A stretch of 64,000 nt of DNA from Tissierella simiarum (GCF_018917865.1 NZ_JAHLPM010000007.1:1-64000); one strand, 5' to 3'. Positions 1-8,344 are shown, numbered from the stretch's first letter. Notes: a model not told the origin generated them from the sequence alone. Program-made: numbers and translations.

Positions 1-49
1 TACAGGCCTGTATTTTTATTTCTTTGCTATACTTTGCTTTTCTCCCCAT

Positions 50-112
50 AAAAAAATACCTCCAAGTAGATAGTCTATTTTTAATTAATTAGACTGTCTA
101 CTTTGGAAGTAT
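50..112 (-). terminator. Intrinsic terminator after the threonine dehydrogenase gene
   Basis: Read on the minus strand, a long imperfect inverted repeat with arms around ATACTTCCAAAGTAGACAG and its partner ends in a run of seven T. It lies about 30 bases downstream of the dehydrogenase stop codon, as expected for a rho-independent terminator. Confidence 0.8.
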
Positions 113-144
113 CATATCAAATCTCTCTAGTCCTTATCAATTAT

Positions 145-1101
145 CTATAATCCTAATTTAATTTTTAATTTTTCTAACATATCCTTAGTCATGGAATCTA
201 AATCATATTTAGGATTCCATCCCCATTCTTCTCTAGCTGCCGTATCATCTAATGAATTTGGCCAAGAATCTGCAATAGATTGTCTCACTGGGTCTACTTC
301 ATAGTCTATTTCAAATTCAGGAATTACTTTTTTTATAGATGCAGCAATTTCTTCTGGGTCAAAACTCATAGCTGAAACATTGAAAGCATTTCTATGAATT
401 AGCTTAGATGAGTCTGCCTCCATTAATTGAATTATAGCATCTAATGCATCAGGCATATACATCATATCCATCTTAGTTCCTTTATCTATAAAGCTAGTAT
501 ATCTCTTATTCTTTAAAGCATCATAATAAATATGTACTGCATAATCTGTAGTACCTCCACCAGGCAAAGTTTCATATGATATTAATCCTGGGAAACGAAC
601 GCCTCTAGTATCTACTCCAAATTTTTTATAATAGTAGTCACATAGAAGTTCTCCTGCAACTTTAGTAACTCCATACATCGTATTAGGTCTTTGAATAGTA
701 TCTTGTGGTGTTTTATCCTTTGGTGTTGATGGACCAAAAGCTGCTATTGAACTTGGTGTATATACCATACAACTTTCTTCTCTAGCAACTTCAAGAATAT
801 TATATAAGCCATTCATGTTTATATCCCAGCATTGTTCAGGATGTTGTTCTCCTACTGCAGATAATATTGCTGCTAAATTAATTATAGTATTAACATCATG
901 TTTCCTAACTACTTCAGAAATTCCTTTAGCATCGTTAATGTTTAATATTTCAAAGGGTCCAGACTCTATTAATTTTTCATGACCTTCTTTAACTCTTCTA
1001 CTACTAGCGATTACATTATTAGCACCATAAATTTTTCTTAATTCTGTAGTCAATTCTGAACCAATTTGTCCTAAAGCTCCAGTAATTAAAATTTTTCTCA
1101 T
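145..1101 (-). CDS. L-threonine 3-dehydrogenase, SDR (NAD-dependent epimerase-like) family
   Basis: This cytosolic enzyme probably oxidises L-threonine to 2-amino-3-ketobutyrate with NAD+, the first step of threonine breakdown to glycine. The 318-residue protein starts with a Rossmann nucleotide loop (GALGQIGSE, residues 8-16) and carries the YxxxK catalytic pair as YGVTK at Tyr143 and Lys147. The sequence around FGPSTPKDKTPQ and YGVTKVAGE is typical of the GalE-like threonine dehydrogenases rather than sugar epimerases. A GGAGGTG ribosome site sits five bases before the ATG. The gene stands alone, flanked by terminators. An amino-acid catabolic role fits the ornithine operon nearby. A different SDR substrate is possible, but the length and motifs fit this subfamily well. 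Confidence 0.85.
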   Translation of the reverse strand: MRKILITGALGQIGSELTTELRKIYGANNVIASSRRVKEGHEKLIESGPFEILNINDAKGISEVVRKHDVNTIINLAAILSAVGEQHPEQCWDINMNGLYNILEVAREESCMVYTPSSIAAFGPSTPKDKTPQDTIQRPNTMYGVTKVAGELLCDYYYKKFGVDTRGVRFPGLISYETLPGGGTTDYAVHIYYDALKNKRYTSFIDKGTKMDMMYMPDALDAIIQLMEADSSKLIHRNAFNVSAMSFDPEEIAASIKKVIPEFEIDYEVDPVRQSIADSWPNSLDDTAAREEWGWNPKYDLDSMTKDMLEKLKIKLGL

Positions 1102-1205
1102 AAAAACACCTCCAATTATAATAAATTCCTTTACAATTCGTTACAATTATATCATATTTCCTTTAATAAAAAAATCTATTTCTTAAATATTAGATAATTA
1201 AGATT

Positions 1206-1232
1206 AAACTTTGGGCTTACAGCCCAAAGTTT
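1206..1232 (-). terminator. Intrinsic terminator of the DegV gene
   Basis: A perfect palindrome with arms AAACTTTGGGC and GCCCAAAGTTT around a five-base loop overlaps the DegV stop codon. A T-rich stretch follows on the minus strand. Confidence 0.8.
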
Positions 1233-2055
1233 AATAGAAACAAACTCCTATACTTTTAGGCCCTAAATGAGCACCAACTACTGGTCCTAATTCATCTATA
1301 GAAATATTTATATTAGGAAATTTCTCTTCTAAGATGTGTTCTAATCTATTTGCTTCTTCTTCATTTAAGATATGACAAATACTTATTCTTTCAACATTTT
1401 TAGGAATCTTTTCTATTATAGCATTTATCGCTTTATTTTTTCCTCTAACCTTTTCTAACAATTGAAGTTCTCCATCTTTTAGTTCAATTATTGGTTTTAT
1501 ATTTAATAAATTCCCAACCGTAGATTGTACAGAAGAAAGCCTTCCTCCTCTGCCCAAATATTCTAAAGTATCTGTTGTTACATAGATTTTCATTTTATAC
1601 CTTTTATTTTCTAAATACGCTTCTATCTCTTTAGCCTCTTTTCCTTGCTTAACCATATTTACTGCATCTTCAACTAAAAATTTCAAATTTGAAGCTGCTT
1701 GTTCTGAATCAACAATAGTAATCCTTTTATCCCCTAACATATTTTTAGCAAGTATAGCACTATTGTAAGTGCCACTTAATTTAGAAGATAAAAGAATAGC
1801 TATTATCTCATCGTATTCTTTTAATGCCTTATTAAATTCACTCAAAAAATCACCAGCAGGTGGTTGTGATGTAGTTGGAAATAAGTTGGTCGTACTAAGT
1901 TTTTCAAAGAAGTTCTCAAATTCTCCTGGAAAACCTTCTGTATACATTTTTTCTCCCAAAACATAGCTAAGTGGCACAACTGTTACTTTTTCTTTTTCTA
2001 CATATTCTTTTCTCATATAACTAGTGCTGTCCGTTATAATTTTTATTCTCGGCAT
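1231..2055 (-). CDS. DegV family fatty-acid-binding protein
   Basis: The 274-residue product is a DegV family protein, a two-domain fold that binds a long-chain fatty acid; many relatives (FakB) present the fatty acid to the kinase FakA. The N-terminus IKIITDSTSYM carries the family's start strand and Asp-Ser signature, and TTSQPPAGDF and GRGGRLSS are the other conserved loops. A strong AAAGGAGGT ribosome site precedes the ATG. No fakA-like gene is nearby, so the partner kinase must be elsewhere if this is a FakB. The gene is monocistronic, with its terminator overlapping the stop codon. The fatty-acid-binding role is inferred from the family; the individual substrate cannot be read from the sequence. 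Confidence 0.9.
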   Translation of the reverse strand: MPRIKIITDSTSYMRKEYVEKEKVTVVPLSYVLGEKMYTEGFPGEFENFFEKLSTTNLFPTTSQPPAGDFLSEFNKALKEYDEIIAILLSSKLSGTYNSAILAKNMLGDKRITIVDSEQAASNLKFLVEDAVNMVKQGKEAKEIEAYLENKRYKMKIYVTTDTLEYLGRGGRLSSVQSTVGNLLNIKPIIELKDGELQLLEKVRGKNKAINAIIEKIPKNVERISICHILNEEEANRLEHILEEKFPNINISIDELGPVVGAHLGPKSIGVCFY

Positions 2056-2372
2056 TTAATTACCTCCTTTTATAATAGTTCTGTTCTTAAATATAGCAGA
2101 ATTATATTATTTCATATTTTTATTTACTTTACAACTATATTATATTCAACTATAAAATAATTAAAATCAATGAAATTATATAAAAATAACTCTCTTTAAA
2201 CATTAACACTTTTCTTTAATCAGCATAAACTATTATAGAGATCTAAAAAATACTTATCGCAGTTCTCTTACTCTTCACATTATTTTTATACTTAAACTTT
2301 AACAATTTATTTTCGGTACTCATGATCCAATGTAAGAGTTTTTGTTCTAAATTTTTATTAGGAGGTGCTATT
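2056..2372. other. Intergenic region between divergent degV and the small-peptide gene
   Basis: This 317-base AT-rich gap must hold the promoters of degV (leftward) and the small peptide gene (rightward). I could not assign either promoter with confidence. From about 2194 onward the sequence is part of a module that recurs at 3268-3523, which suggests that the leader is functional or only recently duplicated. Confidence 0.6.
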
Positions 2373-2498
2373 ATGGTAGATAATCAATGTCGTGGTGGAT
2401 TATTTGGTGGTGAATGTGGTATGGATGATTCATTACTATTCTTCTTCCTATTATTAGTGATTTTATTCTGCAGTTGTGGCGGATTTGGTAGATGCTAA
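2373..2498 (+). CDS. Small Cys/Gly-rich single-span membrane peptide (41 aa), possibly sporulation-associated
   Basis: This is one of only two plus-strand genes. ATTAGGAGGTGC gives a near-perfect ribosome site seven bases before the ATG. The peptide has a polar N-terminus with two Cys and several Gly, one hydrophobic segment (about residues 21-33, LLFFFLLLVILF) and a Cys/Gly tail, CSCGGFGRC. Peptides of this shape are common in spore-forming clostridia and resemble the small YjcZ-type sporulation proteins, but I cannot place it in a named family. A strong terminator follows 13 bases after the stop. A second copy of the whole unit at 3268-3523 has decayed. Coding status rests on the ribosome site, the terminator and the coherent amphipathic design; function is unknown. 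Confidence 0.75.
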   Translation: MVDNQCRGGLFGGECGMDDSLLFFFLLLVILFCSCGGFGRC

Positions 2499-2510
2499 AT
2501 TTCCCACCAG

Positions 2511-2533
2511 TCGGGGCTCGCCCCGATTTTTTT
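2511..2533 (+). terminator. Intrinsic terminator of the small-peptide gene
   Basis: GC-rich stem TCGGGG / CCCCGA with a four-base loop followed by seven T on the plus strand. Confidence 0.9.
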
Positions 2534-2979
2534 ATGTTTTCTCATCTTTTTTTATTTATATATCTATCTTTATCTACAACAACCATAAATCTTCATATTT
2601 ACCCATTGATACCATTGGATGCTCCTATGCCAGCCTTGAGCACTATCTTTATAAATAAAATCGTAGAACATCAAATTAATTTTAGTCCCTCAGTTGTTTT
2701 TCATTAAATGCCTTTACTTTTTCTTGTAATAATTTACTATATTTCTTAACATTTTTATTGTTTTAAAAAAATATAAGTTACTTTCCTTCATTTTCTTATT
2801 ATTTTTCCAACTTTTTTAGGTATCCTTTCTTCATTTCTAAATATATATTTTCTTTAGAGTCTATTTCTTTACATATCTATAATGCTTGATTTTAGTATAT
2901 TTATGATATATGCTGCTCTGGGTTTAGGAGATCATCGTTTATCAACTCTTTATTTCTGCTTTAGTTGTTGACTAATCTT
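2534..2979. other. Gene-poor AT-rich stretch with possible decayed coding traces
   Basis: No intact gene was found. On the minus strand around 2682-2765 a short open stretch reads as a charged helical tail (KLLQEKVKAFNEKQLRD then stop), bounded upstream by a stop. It looks like the leftover end of a lost gene rather than a functional ORF. Two longer plus-strand open frames here have no ribosome site and give implausible Ser/Ile-rich products. Confidence 0.45.
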
Positions 2980-3237
2980 TTAATGTTGCTCCATATCACT
3001 CCTATTCTTTATGTAGTATGGCTGTAAGTCTCCAAATTTATCTATATATCTAAGTTCATGACATATTAACGTTATTATTTGTTCTTTACTCACTTTTTCA
3101 ATGAAATAATTTTTAATTTCTAAGATATAATCATATCCTGTTATTTCTGAAAATTGTTTATTAATTGACGTATAATTAAGTCTACACTTATCTTTATCAA
3201 ATTTTTTAGATATAGTTATTATTTCTCCGTTAGCCAT
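2980..3237 (-). pseudogene. Fragment resembling a phage-type putative metallopeptidase
   Basis: The 85-residue open frame contains ICHELRYIDKFG. This resembles the HELRHI helix of small phage or prophage putative metallopeptidases, but the second zinc-binding His of HExxH is Tyr here. The N-terminal two thirds match the style of that family only loosely. There is no recognisable ribosome site before the ATG, and the frame lies between the two copies of the small-peptide module. I read it as a remnant of a mobile element gene. It could instead be a spurious ORF, so confidence is low. Confidence 0.35.
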
Positions 3238-3446
3238 TGTTTATTACATTTTTCAAAAATAATTTATCTTAAATATTAACACTTTTCTTCAGCCAGCATA
3301 AACTGTTAAAGAGACTTTAAATAAAATTTTTCACCTCTAATCCCTTGTTTTCCATATTATTTTTATACTTAAATATTAACAATTCATTAACATTACTCAT
3401 ATTTTAATATGAGGGTTCTTGTCCACTACCTCTTATTATAAAATAT

Positions 3447-3489
3447 ATGGTAAATAACTAATGTAGTGATTGGATTTAGTAGACGCTAA
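3447..3489 (+). pseudogene. Decayed copy of the Cys/Gly-rich small peptide gene
   Basis: The first codons align with those of the intact gene at 2373, but codon 5 (CAA) has become TAA. Most of the middle, including the membrane segment, is deleted. The last codons (GGATTTAGTAGACGCTAA) match the intact end. The ribosome site is also degraded. Confidence 0.75.
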
Positions 3490-3500
3490 ATACAATACAA

Positions 3501-3523
3501 TCGAGGCTTGTCCTCGATTTTTT
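3501..3523 (+). terminator. Terminator of the decayed small-peptide copy
   Basis: Stem TCGAGG / CCTCGA with a five-base loop followed by six T. It corresponds in position to the terminator of copy 1, and the stem changes are mostly compensatory (GGGG/CCCC to GAGG/CCTC). Confidence 0.8.
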
Positions 3524-3615
3524 CTTTATTAATTATTTTTTATTTTCTTTTAGATTAGATACACATTTATTAATCAATTAGTTAAAATAATGTTAACATG
3601 AAAATAATATCTTAA

Positions 3616-3711
3616 TTAGCCAGTGATACTGTTGAAATGATTCTAAAAAACTATGTTCATACTGATGATGAAATCATAAAGGCTGTCGAAAAAAATCAAT
3701 CAAATTTTTGA
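3616..3711 (+). pseudogene. Possible C-terminal remnant of a tyrosine recombinase
   Basis: A 31-codon open stretch preceded directly by a stop reads LASDTVEMILKNYVHTDDE and ends at a TGA. The pattern is that of the last catalytic segment of phage-type integrases (LGHxxxxxTxxxYxH), with NYVH supplying the Tyr and following His. No start or ribosome site is present. It may be a leftover of a mobile element, or a chance match in AT-rich DNA. Confidence 0.3.
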
Positions 3712-3731
3712 AGATTTTTTGACGACAGCCT
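3680..3731 (-). terminator. Intrinsic terminator downstream of leuS
   Basis: The outer arms GGCTGTCG / CGACAGCC continue into AAAAAATC / GATTTTTT inner arms, making a long hairpin about 35 bases past the leuS stop. Short T runs flank it on the minus strand. Confidence 0.7.
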
Positions 3732-3764
3732 ATCAACCTAGTATTTTAACTGAATTAAGTGCTT

Positions 3765-6176
3765 TTATTTTACAACTATATTATATATTTTTCCCATTAC
3801 AAATATTTCTTTCACTATTTGTTTTCCTTCTAAATATTTCATTATATTTTCATCAGCTTTTGCTTTTTCCTTTACAATATCTTGACTATCATTAACATTT
3901 ACCACTATTTTTCCTCTTACTTTTCCATTTATTTGTACTGGTATTTCAACTACTTCATCTTCTGTTTTAGCTTCTTCATATTGAGGCCAAGTTGTTTCAT
4001 GTAAATATCCAGGTAAGCCAATAGTTTCCCACATCTCTTCTGTTATATGAGGGGCTACAGGATTTAATAATATTAAATAAGTCTTCAAGTCTCCTTTAGT
4101 AATTTTTCCAAAGTCATTAAATTCATTTAATAAAGACATTAGGGCAGCAATACCTGTGTTGAATTTTAATGTTTCGAAGTCTTCAGATACTTTCTTAATT
4201 GTCTTGTGAATACTTGATTCTAATTCCTTTGTATAGCTATTGCCTTCTGTTAAGATATCTTGAAGTCTCCATACTCTTTCAAGGAATCTTCTACATCCCT
4301 TTACACCATTTTCTGACCACGGTACGGATTTTTCAAAGTCTCCAATGAACATTTCATAGGTTCTTAATGTATCTGCACCATAATCTCTTACTATATCATC
4401 AGGATTTACTACATTTCCTCTTGATTTTGACATTTTCTCATTATTATCTCCCAATATCATACCATGAGAAGTTCTCTTTGCATAAGGTTCAGGTCCAGGC
4501 ACTACTCCAATATCGTATAAAAACTTATGCCAAAATCTTGAATATAATAGGTGAAGTGTAGTATGCTCCATTCCACCATTATACCAATCTACCGGTAGCC
4601 AATATTCTAATGCTTCTTGAGAAGCAAATTCTTCTTCATTACATGGGTCAATGTATCTAAGGAAATACCAAGAAGACCCTGCCCATTGTGGCATTGTATC
4701 AGTTTCTCTATGGCCTTTACCTCCACATTTTGGACATGTAGTTTCTACCCAATCCTTAATATTAGCCAATGGTGACTCACCAGTATCTGTTGGCTCATAG
4801 TTCTCTACCTCTGGTAACATAATAGGTAATTCTTTTTCAGGTACTGGCACCCAACCACATTCATCACAATGTACTAGAGGTATTGGCTCACCCCAGTATC
4901 TCTGTCTAGAGAATACCCAATCTCTAAGCTTGAAGTTTACTTTTCTAGTTCCAAGACCTTTATCTTCTAGCCATTTAGTAATATATTCTTTTGCTTCCTT
5001 TACTTCCATACCATTGATGAAATCAGAGTTTACAACAACTCCTTCTTCTGTATCTGTGTAGGCTTCTTTTTCTACTTCTCCGCCTTTTATTACTTCGATT
5101 ATAGGAAGATTAAATTTCTTTGCAAATTCCCAGTCACGAGTATCGTGTCCTGGTACTGCCATGATTGCTCCTGTACCATAGCTCATAAGAACATAATCAG
5201 AAATCCAAATAGGAATTTCACGGCCTGTAGCAGGATTTATAGCTCTTAAACCTTTTATTTCCACCCCTGTTTTTTCCTTTGATAGTTCAGTTCTTTCAAA
5301 GTCTGATTTCTTACTTACCTCATGCTGGTATTCTTTAATTTCTTCTAGATTTTCTATCTCATCTTTATATTTTTCTATTAGAGGATGCTCAGCAGCTATA
5401 ACCATATATGTTGATCCAAATAGAGTATCAGGTCTAGTAGTGAATACTCTTAACTTATCTTCTTTTCCTGCAATTTGAAACTCTACTTCTGCCCCTTCAG
5501 ATTTACCAATCCAATTTGTTTGCTGAGCTTTTACTCTTTCAATATAATCTACTTTATCTAGGTCAGATATTAGTCTATCTGCATATTCAGTTATCTTTAA
5601 CATCCATTGGTTTTTTACTCTTCTTACTACTTCACCGCCACATCTCTCACAGTTTCCTTGGACAACTTCTTCATTTGCTAATCCAATCTTACATGATGGA
5701 CACCAGTTAATAGGCATTTCTTGCTTATATGCCAAACCTTTTTCAAATAGTTTAAGGAATATCCATTGAGTCCATTTATAATAATGTGGGTCTGTAGTAT
5801 TTATTTCTCTTAACCAATCAAATGAAAATCCTATTGATTGCAATTGAGCTTTAAATCTTGCAACATTTTGCTCTGTAACTATAGCTGGATGGATTTTATT
5901 TTTTATAGCAAAGTTTTCTGTAGGTAATCCAAAAGCATCCCATCCCATTGGAAATAAAACATTGTACCCTTCAAGTCTTCTCTTTCTAGAAACGATATCC
6001 AATGCCGTATAAGGTCTTGGATGGCCTACATGCAGTCCATTTGCTGATGGATAAGGGAATTCTACTAATGCATAAAACTTTGGCTTATCAGATTTATTTG
6101 ATGCTTTAAAAGGTTCTCTTTCTTTCCAAATTTCATGCCATTTTTTTTCAATTTCATTTGGTCTATACTCTCTCAT
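3765..6176 (-). CDS. leuS: Leucine-tRNA ligase
   Basis: This cytosolic class Ia synthetase attaches leucine to tRNA-Leu. In the 803-residue product the HIGH-type motif is HVGH at residues 49-52 and the KMSKS loop lies at about 581-585. The inserted CP1 editing domain carries the [13 protein letters not shown] threonine-rich loop near residue 246 and [10 protein letters not shown] near 343. Cys pairs (CPSC, CERC) mark a zinc site. The length is typical for bacterial LeuRS. The ATG at 6176 is chosen because GGAGGAAAGAAT precedes it; an in-frame ATG eight codons upstream would place the ribosome site inside the gene. A leucine T-box leader, separated by an unusual spacer, controls it. Confidence 0.97.
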   Translation of the reverse strand: MREYRPNEIEKKWHEIWKEREPFKASNKSDKPKFYALVEFPYPSANGLHVGHPRPYTALDIVSRKRRLEGYNVLFPMGWDAFGLPTENFAIKNKIHPAIVTEQNVARFKAQLQSIGFSFDWLREINTTDPHYYKWTQWIFLKLFEKGLAYKQEMPINWCPSCKIGLANEEVVQGNCERCGGEVVRRVKNQWMLKITEYADRLISDLDKVDYIERVKAQQTNWIGKSEGAEVEFQIAGKEDKLRVFTTRPDTLFGSTYMVIAAEHPLIEKYKDEIENLEEIKEYQHEVSKKSDFERTELSKEKTGVEIKGLRAINPATGREIPIWISDYVLMSYGTGAIMAVPGHDTRDWEFAKKFNLPIIEVIKGGEVEKEAYTDTEEGVVVNSDFINGMEVKEAKEYITKWLEDKGLGTRKVNFKLRDWVFSRQRYWGEPIPLVHCDECGWVPVPEKELPIMLPEVENYEPTDTGESPLANIKDWVETTCPKCGGKGHRETDTMPQWAGSSWYFLRYIDPCNEEEFASQEALEYWLPVDWYNGGMEHTTLHLLYSRFWHKFLYDIGVVPGPEPYAKRTSHGMILGDNNEKMSKSRGNVVNPDDIVRDYGADTLRTYEMFIGDFEKSVPWSENGVKGCRRFLERVWRLQDILTEGNSYTKELESSIHKTIKKVSEDFETLKFNTGIAALMSLLNEFNDFGKITKGDLKTYLILLNPVAPHITEEMWETIGLPGYLHETTWPQYEEAKTEDEVVEIPVQINGKVRGKIVVNVNDSQDIVKEKAKADENIMKYLEGKQIVKEIFVMGKIYNIVVK

Positions 6177-6200
6177 ATTCTTTCCTCCTTCATAATGCAA

Positions 6201-6386
6201 TTCTCATAGCAGTAAAGCTCACTTAGCTAGGTCATTTACCGCAGTCTCGCAGCTCAAATCTATTCACTCGCTAACAGTCGTGCAAATTTGGTCCTCACAG
6301 ACACTCCCAATGATAAATTCTACATTAAGGTTGGTGCTCATTGCGTTTGACCTACTAAAGCTCACTTCGTTCGCTAAGTTAGGTCA
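6201..6386 (-). other. GC-richer spacer element between the leuS T-box and leuS
   Basis: Roughly 185 bases separate the T-box terminator from leuS. This segment looks richer in G and C than its surroundings and has no open frame of note. It holds a direct repeat: TAAAGCTCACTTAGCTAGGT near 6215 and a longer version, TAAAGCTCACTTCGTTCGCT, near 6356. The second copy forms a partial stem (GACCTA / TAGGTC). It may be an interspersed repeat or a structured part of the leuS 5' untranslated region. Confidence 0.5.
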
Positions 6387-6387
6387 T

Positions 6388-6615
6388 AAAAAAACCTTTC
6401 ATCTCTATAGAGACGAAAGGTAAATTCCGCGGTACCACTCTTATTGATATTTCTATCCACTCAAAATATAACGGCATTTAACCGACTAAGATTACTTTTT
6501 CACCTTAGTAACTCAAGGACGAGTTCAGTCTTCATCAATGCTATCTTTCACCAACCGATAGCTCTCTATAATTAATTAGGACTTACTACTTCCCTTCACA
6601 GTATTTATTAATTTA
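6388..6615 (-). ncRNA. T-box leader of leuS (leucine, CTC specifier)
   Basis: On the minus strand the hallmark GTGGTACCGCGG antiterminator sequence (complement of 6427-6438) is followed by a perfect terminator stem, ACCTTTCGTCTCTA / TAGAGATGAAAGGT, and a T run at 6388-6421. The specifier region reads GAACTCGTCCTTGAGT. Aligned with the asnS leader, the specifier is CTC (complement of 6521-6523), a leucine codon matching the gene. Uncharged tRNA-Leu should favour the antiterminator and read-through. Confidence 0.93.
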
Positions 6616-6621
6616 AGACCT

Positions 6622-6650
6622 ATTATAACCAATAAATCATTTTAAATCAA
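6622..6650 (-). promoter_or_regulatory. Sigma-A promoter of leuS
   Basis: TTGATT and TATAAT separated by exactly 17 bases, directly upstream of the T-box leader. Confidence 0.8.
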
Positions 6651-6741
6651 GATATTTTTATAATTTATACCTTTACCCTATTGCATTTTATTTAATCTTT
6701 TGGAGGATCTCCTTAAGTATAAATATCTTTCCTTGTACTCT

Positions 6742-7287
6742 TTATAATAAATTCTCGGACTCAAGCCTTAGTTTATAAAAGAATTGTAACCATTGAGGCT
6801 GATTATCAACTTCTGGTATTATATTCATTAGGGTACGCTTTCCTATTCTTCTGTCCATAATTGCAAACATTCGTATCATAGGATTAGGGGAATTAATACT
6901 TTCTTTTATATCTAAATTTTTATATTCCCCAATAGCATCCGTAATATGGTAAATTTCAAAAAAACCATCATTATTCATCATTTCATTTACCATATCTTCA
7001 ACCTCTTCATTTTCTTCATTATACAAAGTTTCTTTTCCTGTCCATTTTCTGGTTGGAACTCCCCTCTCCTCTTTTAATACCCTCTCCTTATAAACATAAC
7101 CCTTTACATAATAATTAAAGGGATTTCCTCTTAAAACCTCCTTCCCATCAACTCTTATGGCAATTCTTCCATAATCATCATGTGCTTTACGATAATGAGT
7201 TATAAAATATTGTACTCTTCCCTTTAATGATTCACATATATAATCATTCTCCAATTCTCGTCTTAATCCACTCCATGAATTACCCAT
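6742..7287 (-). CDS. SF0329 family protein
   Basis: This 181-residue protein begins MGNSWSGLRRELEN and continues with SLKGRVQYFITHYRKAHDD and GRIAIRVDGKEVL. From memory this layout belongs to the SF0329 family, small cytosolic proteins often found among toxin-immunity or other accessory clusters. It has no signal peptide or membrane segment. A clean AGGAGGGTT ribosome site precedes the ATG. It is the last gene of a same-strand run (8344 down to 6742) with two unrecognised genes upstream. Molecular function is unknown; a protective or immunity-like role is only suggested by the company it keeps. Confidence 0.7.
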   Translation of the reverse strand: MGNSWSGLRRELENDYICESLKGRVQYFITHYRKAHDDYGRIAIRVDGKEVLRGNPFNYYVKGYVYKERVLKEERGVPTRKWTGKETLYNEENEEVEDMVNEMMNNDGFFEIYHITDAIGEYKNLDIKESINSPNPMIRMFAIMDRRIGKRTLMNIIPEVDNQPQWLQFFYKLRLESENLL

Positions 7288-7354
7288 TCAATAACCCTCC
7301 TATATCAATTTTCTTACTCTCTAAATTCCTATCTTACTTTAAATAGTTAATTAT

Positions 7355-7891
7355 CTATTCAAAAAAAGATTTTAATGTTTCTTTATAACTTGGAATATCA
7401 ATAATTTCTAATTCTACTTCCTCCCCAAATAAATCTAACATTATTTCTTTCATATGGCAAATCAACTTCCAAGGTGCTAAAACATTTCTTTCCTTAATGA
7501 ATATATCTACATAATACGGAGATTCTCCTTGGTTATTTTTTATATCTAGTAAACTACCTATTTTATATTTAGGAAATATTTTATAATTGAAATTATTCTT
7601 AAATATACTTGTAGGATAATAAAGGATTGTAACTAAATGAAGTTTTGCTCCATTTAAAAACTCCTTATAAGATTCTAAAAATTTATTATACCCCTCATCT
7701 TCTTTCTCTATATAAAGATTATTTTCTATATAATATTCCATACAATCTAAGTCCATTAAATCAAAATGAAATACTATATCTTCACCTCTTGAATCCGACG
7801 TTATATCAAATTCAACTTCAGTAGGAAATTCAGAAAATCCATATATACCAAACCAATAATTCCAATGACGAATCTTTATATATCTTTTCAC
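7355..7891 (-). CDS. Hypothetical protein, accessory island (178 aa)
   Basis: I do not recognise this 178-residue, acidic, aromatic-rich protein. No signal peptide or membrane span is visible, so it is probably cytosolic. It starts with GTG directly after the upstream gene's TAA, and its ribosome site GGGAGAGG lies inside that gene's last codons, so translation is probably coupled. The size, composition and small-gene context resemble immunity-type proteins of polymorphic toxin loci, but no toxin gene is present and I see no diagnostic motif. Confidence 0.7.
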   Translation of the reverse strand: MKRYIKIRHWNYWFGIYGFSEFPTEVEFDITSDSRGEDIVFHFDLMDLDCMEYYIENNLYIEKEDEGYNKFLESYKEFLNGAKLHLVTILYYPTSIFKNNFNYKIFPKYKIGSLLDIKNNQGESPYYVDIFIKERNVLAPWKLICHMKEIMLDLFGEEVELEIIDIPSYKETLKSFFE

Positions 7892-8344
7892 TTATACCTC
7901 TCCCTGTAAATTATCTTTGAGCTTGTCTTTAATATATTCTTCATAGGATTCATCAATATTTTTAATACATATATCCTCCCATATTTTTAATAGCTTTTCT
8001 ATTCTTTCATCTATTTCATCATCTTCAATATAAATACCTTCATCAAAACTAGAACTATCTTCTACATATCCATATTTATTTGTATAAGCTAAAGTCCTGG
8101 GAACTGTACATGCTGAAATATGTGGGCATGGATTTTCTAAACAATAATCTCCTGGTTTCCCTATACTATATTTACAAAAAGTTGGTACTTTAATTTCACC
8201 ATCTGTATCAAGTCCACATATTAATTCAAATAAACCAATCCTAAACCATCTATCATCTTTCTCCCAAACCTTACCATCTTCATCTATTACATTGCCTTCT
8301 TTATCTACAATATGACCGTATTCATCTATTTTATTTTGATTCAT
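7892..8344 (-). CDS. Hypothetical Cys-containing acidic protein (150 aa)
   Basis: Not recognised. The N-terminus holds short repeats of the type YGHIVDKEGNVIDEDGKVW, and the middle contains several Cys (ELICGLD, TFCKYS, YCLENPCPHISAC) that could bind a metal ion. The C-terminal half is acidic and helical. The ATG at 8344 is preferred because GGGAGGA lies five bases ahead. An upstream in-frame GTG at 8359 would put the ribosome site inside the coding region. It is followed without a gap by the next gene, so the two are surely cotranscribed. Confidence 0.7.
   Translation of the reverse strand: MNQNKIDEYGHIVDKEGNVIDEDGKVWEKDDRWFRIGLFELICGLDTDGEIKVPTFCKYSIGKPGDYCLENPCPHISACTVPRTLAYTNKYGYVEDSSSFDEGIYIEDDEIDERIEKLLKIWEDICIKNIDESYEEYIKDKLKDNLQGEV

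Larger units (their letters stand above)
2194..2533 (+). repeat. Small-peptide module, copy 1 (leader, gene and terminator)
   Basis: The leader contains ATTAACACTTTTCTT, CAGCATAAACT and ATTATTTTTATACTTAAA. All three recur in the same order at 3274-3380. The match continues into the start and end of the small ORF and into an equivalent terminator. Copy 1 is intact. Confidence 0.75.
3268..3523 (+). repeat. Small-peptide module, copy 2 (decayed)
   Basis: It shares ordered blocks with 2194-2533: ATTAACACTTTTCTT, CAGCATAAACT, ATTATTTTTATACTTAAA, the ATGGTAxATAA start region, the GGATTTxGTAGAxGCTAAAT end of the gene, and a terminator with the same layout (TCGAGG / CCTCGA plus a T run). The coding core has been lost by substitution and internal deletion. 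Confidence 0.7.

Noticed and set aside
2476-2707. Two overlapping plus-strand open frames of 60 and 71 codons
   Set aside because: They start inside or at the end of the small-peptide gene, lack ribosome sites and run through its terminator.
3747-3764. tRNA or other stable RNA near leuS and asnS
   Set aside because: No cloverleaf or CCA-ending structure was found near either synthetase gene; the structured regions there are T-boxes and terminators.
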